Shown: positions 5,524-7,520 of the stretch, one piece after another
How the letters are laid out: each line of letters begins with the position of its first letter
How positions within the stretch are numbered: the stretch's first letter is position 1
Notes under the pieces: model-generated
Told to the model about the DNA's origin: nothing
The model's database searches: none
The model's input: only the letters and a program-made list of their open reading frames with translations
Program-made: the position numbers and the translations under genes
Source: Myxococcales bacterium
GTDB taxonomy: Bacteria > Myxococcota > Polyangia > Fen-1088
Assembly: GCA_003153875.1 (NCBI GenBank)
Contig: PMBY01000434.1
Coordinates: 10,453-17,972, forward strand
Direction of reading: 5' to 3'
DNA: 7,520 nt

Positions 5524-6573
5524 ATGACAGCAACAATGCGCAAGTTGGGAAAGACCGGACTGGAGATCCCTCCGATTGTGTTTGGCACAAGTGCGCTGGG
5601 AAATCTCTATCAGGCCCATTCAGACGAGCTCAAGCTGGCCATTCTGCGCGAGATGGTCAAGAGCACGGACCAACCCGTGGTCCTCGACTCCGCCGGCAAG
5701 TACGGCGCTGGCCTGGCCCTCGAGGTGATCGGCAACGGGCTGCGCACTCTCGCTGTTCCGCCTGAGAAGGTCATCATCAGCAACAAGTTGGCCTGGGTGC
5801 GCACGCCTCTGCATGGTCCTGAGCCGACCTTCGAAACCGGGGTGTGGTTTGGCCTCAAACACGACGCCGAACAGGCCATAAGCTATGAGGGCATTCTCCG
5901 CTGCTGGGAGCAAGGCTGCGAACTGCTGGGCGCGCCCTATCGGCCACGCCTGGTTTCCGTGCACGATCCCGACGAGTTTCTCAATTCCGCCGCAGGCCCC
6001 GCCCAACGCCAGCGCACCCTGCAAGACGTCGTCGGTGCCTACCGGGCCCTGCACGAACTGAAGCGACAGGGGCAAGTCGGACCCATTGGGGTGGGCGCCA
6101 AGGACTGGAAGGTGGTGCGCGAGTTGGCCGACTTCGTGGATCTGGACTGGGTCATGCTGGCCTGTTCACTGACGGTGTTCCACCACCCGCCCGAAGTGGT
6201 CGCGCTGGTCGCGTCTCTGTGCGAGCGGGGCATCGGCATTATCAATTCGGCAGTTTTTCACGCGGGCTTTCTCACCGGTGGCAAGTTCTTCGACTATCGC
6301 GAGCTGCACGAGAATGACCCGGCAGACCGACCGCTGTTTGCCTGGCGGGACAAGTTCCACGCCCTTTGCCGCCAATTCGATATTTTGCCTGCCGCCGCCT
6401 GCGTGAGTTTCGCCATGTCCCCACCTGGCGTCGCTGCCATCGCGCTGAACACCAGCCGCCCCGAGCAAGTGCAACGAAACCGGGATCTGGCCAGTGCAGA
6501 CATCCCGGCAGCCTTCTGGGCCGCAATGAAGGACGCGCGGCTCATCAGTCGCGACTACCCCTATCTGGGGTAG
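5524..6573 (+). CDS. Aldo/keto reductase family oxidoreductase (D-threo-aldose/L-fucose dehydrogenase-like)
   Basis: This is a predicted NAD(P)-dependent (beta/alpha)8-barrel oxidoreductase of 349 residues, cytoplasmic. The opening MRKLGKTGLEIPPIVFGTSALG is typical of the superfamily. The catalytic tetrad is recognisable: Asp55 and Tyr60 in VLDSAGKYGAG, Lys88 in IISNKLAW, and His147 in VSVHDPDE. PIGVGAKDW corresponds to the strand-6 SIGV region, and GIGIINSAVFHAGFLTGG and the NTSRPEQVQRN helix fit the cofactor-binding end. The 59-residue gap between Lys88 and His147 is longer than in AKR1-type enzymes and resembles the sugar-dehydrogenase subgroup (D-threo-aldose 1-dehydrogenase), so oxidation of an aldose such as L-fucose is plausible but not proven. 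The start at 5524 has AAGG 8 bases upstream; ATG at 5536 is an alternative. It diverges from the small basic gene and converges on the peptidase gene, with stops one base apart. Confidence 0.92.
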   Translation: MTATMRKLGKTGLEIPPIVFGTSALGNLYQAHSDELKLAILREMVKSTDQPVVLDSAGKYGAGLALEVIGNGLRTLAVPPEKVIISNKLAWVRTPLHGPEPTFETGVWFGLKHDAEQAISYEGILRCWEQGCELLGAPYRPRLVSVHDPDEFLNSAAGPAQRQRTLQDVVGAYRALHELKRQGQVGPIGVGAKDWKVVRELADFVDLDWVMLACSLTVFHHPPEVVALVASLCERGIGIINSAVFHAGFLTGGKFFDYRELHENDPADRPLFAWRDKFHALCRQFDILPAAACVSFAMSPPGVAAIALNTSRPEQVQRNRDLASADIPAAFWAAMKDARLISRDYPYLG

Positions 6574-6575
6574 TC
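6553..6575. terminator. Candidate bidirectional terminator: 9-bp perfect stem-loop across two convergent stops
   Basis: GACTACCCC-TATCT-GGGGTAGTC is a perfect 9-bp stem with a 5-base loop. It covers the last codons and TAG of the reductase on the plus strand and touches the last base of the peptidase stop (6577-6575) on the minus strand. No T-tract follows on either side, so it is not a textbook intrinsic terminator. Its position at the exact meeting point of two convergent genes suggests it blocks or processes transcripts from both sides. Confidence 0.5.
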
Positions 6576-7348
6576 TAAGGATCTTCGAGCACGCGCAGGG
6601 TCCAGAAATCGTCTGAGAGATTGCGATCGTCGAGGTAGCCGTAGGGCATGGTGAAGTAGCCCTGCAGTCCCCAGTCCGCGCCCCATGAATTGCGCACCAG
6701 GAAGCGCTTGCTGGCATCGTCGTAGCCCACGGCCACAACGGCATGCCCGCCCAAAGCCTTCTCTTTGCGCTTCGGCAGATTGAGCTTGCCGGTCTTGGCC
6801 ACAGTGGCCGACTCGAAAGCCTCATACACCGTGAAGCCGAAGACAAAGGGATAGCCCTCGGCCAGGCAGTCCCGCATTTCCAGCAGCGTCAGGATGCGAT
6901 GATAGGATTGCACTTGATGAGTGAGCCCCTGCCGGTAGCAGGCGGCTGATGGCTTGACCGCGAACTTGGCGATGTCGTAGCCCCACTTCTTCTCGGTGCA
7001 CACGCCCTGTTTGACCAGTGTCTTGACCCCGTCGCGGATCATGGCGCCGGCGTCCTCATTGATCGTTCCTTCCATTGCCCGCTCGTTGTAGTAGATGAAC
7101 AGGCGGCTCAGGTCCGTCACCTGCTTGCCCGCCTTTCGCTCCAGGAACTCCAACCCGCCCACCAGCGCATTGGCGGTGCAACTGCCCAACTGGCCCTGGT
7201 TCTCGACCGGGGAACAGGTCGTGCGCAAATCCACTGCCGGCGGCAGCTTGCGCGGCGGCGCCGCGATGGCCGCATACAGTTGGTCGCGTTGATCCGGACG
7301 ATCCGGCACCCATCCATACCAGGCATTGATCGCATTGCGCTTCTTCAT
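6575..7348 (-). CDS. Papain-family (C1) cysteine peptidase, without propeptide or signal peptide
   Basis: This is a predicted thiol protease of the papain superfamily, 257 residues. The catalytic set is complete: oxyanion Gln51 and nucleophile Cys57 in NQGQLGSCTANAL, His202 in GGHAVVAVGYDD, and Asn220 in VRNSWGADWG. The mature-domain start (LPPAVDLRTTCSPVENQGQLGSC) comes only about 35 residues after the Met, so there is no inhibitory prodomain; instead the N-terminus has YGWVPDRPDQRD, a motif I associate with a prokaryotic C1 subgroup. No signal peptide or membrane segment is visible, so cytoplasmic location or non-classical export is expected. The ATG at 7348 is preceded by GAGAAAGGGA with good spacing; an open extension to 7510 has no such site and encodes nothing recognisable. 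It converges on the reductase gene. Substrate and control of activity are unknown. Confidence 0.93.
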   Translation of the reverse strand: MKKRNAINAWYGWVPDRPDQRDQLYAAIAAPPRKLPPAVDLRTTCSPVENQGQLGSCTANALVGGLEFLERKAGKQVTDLSRLFIYYNERAMEGTINEDAGAMIRDGVKTLVKQGVCTEKKWGYDIAKFAVKPSAACYRQGLTHQVQSYHRILTLLEMRDCLAEGYPFVFGFTVYEAFESATVAKTGKLNLPKRKEKALGGHAVVAVGYDDASKRFLVRNSWGADWGLQGYFTMPYGYLDDRNLSDDFWTLRVLEDP

Positions 7349-7520
7349 CGTCGTCCCTTTCTCCACCAGCTTGATCTTTTCAATTGAGCGAAGTCGCCAC
7401 GGCGAACACCGGCCCGAACAACAGGTGCGCCAGACGTGCAACTTCAAGTAGCGCCCAAGATCGAAAACTATCCCAGCCCGCGCCAATTGGCAAAGGTCAC
7501 GGATAGCCACAACGGAGCCT
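7349..7520 (-). other. Upstream region of the C1 peptidase gene with weak promoter candidate
   Basis: These 172 bases reach the right edge and show no supported gene, although the peptidase frame stays open to 7510. On the minus strand TTGCCA (7493-7488) and TAGTTT (7470-7465) are 17 bases apart; the -35 matches 5/6 and the -10 only 3/6. The -35 overlaps a perfect 10-bp palindrome, GCCAATTGGC (7482-7491), that could be an operator half or chance. If used, this promoter would give a leader of about 110 bases. The ribosome-binding site is the purine run ending about five bases before the ATG. Confidence 0.3.

Noticed and set aside
6166..6846. 226-codon minus-strand frame opposite the reductase and across the end of the peptidase gene
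   Set aside because: It overlaps two well-supported genes and shows no domain.
1..7520. CRISPR arrays, insertion sequences, tRNA or rRNA genes, phage or toxin-antitoxin modules
   Set aside because: No regularly spaced repeats, transposase motifs, terminal inverted repeats or tRNA-like cloverleafs were seen on either strand.

Overview
The window is GC-rich (about 60-65% by eye), densely coded DNA from a bacterial chromosome. The style fits a deltaproteobacterial or myxobacterial-type genome: Pro/Ala/Ser-rich secreted-protein linkers, a putative lipoprotein glycosidase, a small basic protein with an Arg/Pro/Ala linker, and many single genes in alternating orientation. This placement is inferred from style only; no rRNA, tRNA or phylogenetic marker is present.

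Layout. The left edge (1-176, minus) holds the N-terminus of a VOC/glyoxalase-fold protein. It diverges across about 150 bases from a secreted glycoside hydrolase family 5 enzyme (325-1431, plus), followed by an unrecognised membrane protein with an HExxH motif (1506-2366, plus). That gene converges, with a 9-base gap, on a compact minus-strand operon hypC-hypD-hypE (4815 down to 2376). Its start and stop codons overlap (GTGA between hypC and hypD, ATGA between hypD and hypE). Upstream of it on the same strand is a small basic protein of unknown function (4996-5355). A spacer of about 170 bases with a perfect REP-like palindrome separates this from a divergent aldo/keto reductase (5524-6573, plus). 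The reductase converges on a papain-family (C1) cysteine peptidase (6575-7348, minus): the two stop codons are one base apart and lie in a perfect 9-bp stem-loop. The last 172 bases are upstream sequence of the peptidase gene, with a weak promoter candidate.

How the genes work together. Only hypCDE form a clear functional unit. HypC and HypD form the scaffold on which the Fe(CN)2CO group of [NiFe]-hydrogenase is assembled, and HypE makes the thiocyanate that donates the cyanide ligands. All key residues are intact, including the HypE C-terminal PRIC and HypC Cys2, so the organism probably makes a [NiFe]-hydrogenase. The structural genes and hypA, hypB and hypF are outside the window. The other genes look like independent units: polysaccharide hydrolysis (GH5), sugar or carbonyl redox chemistry (AKR) and proteolysis (C1 peptidase).

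I see no CRISPR array, insertion sequence, tRNA, rRNA, phage gene or recognisable new multi-gene system. The least explained items are the HExxH membrane protein, the small basic protein, and the stem-loops at gene ends. No gap between genes exceeds 300 bases.
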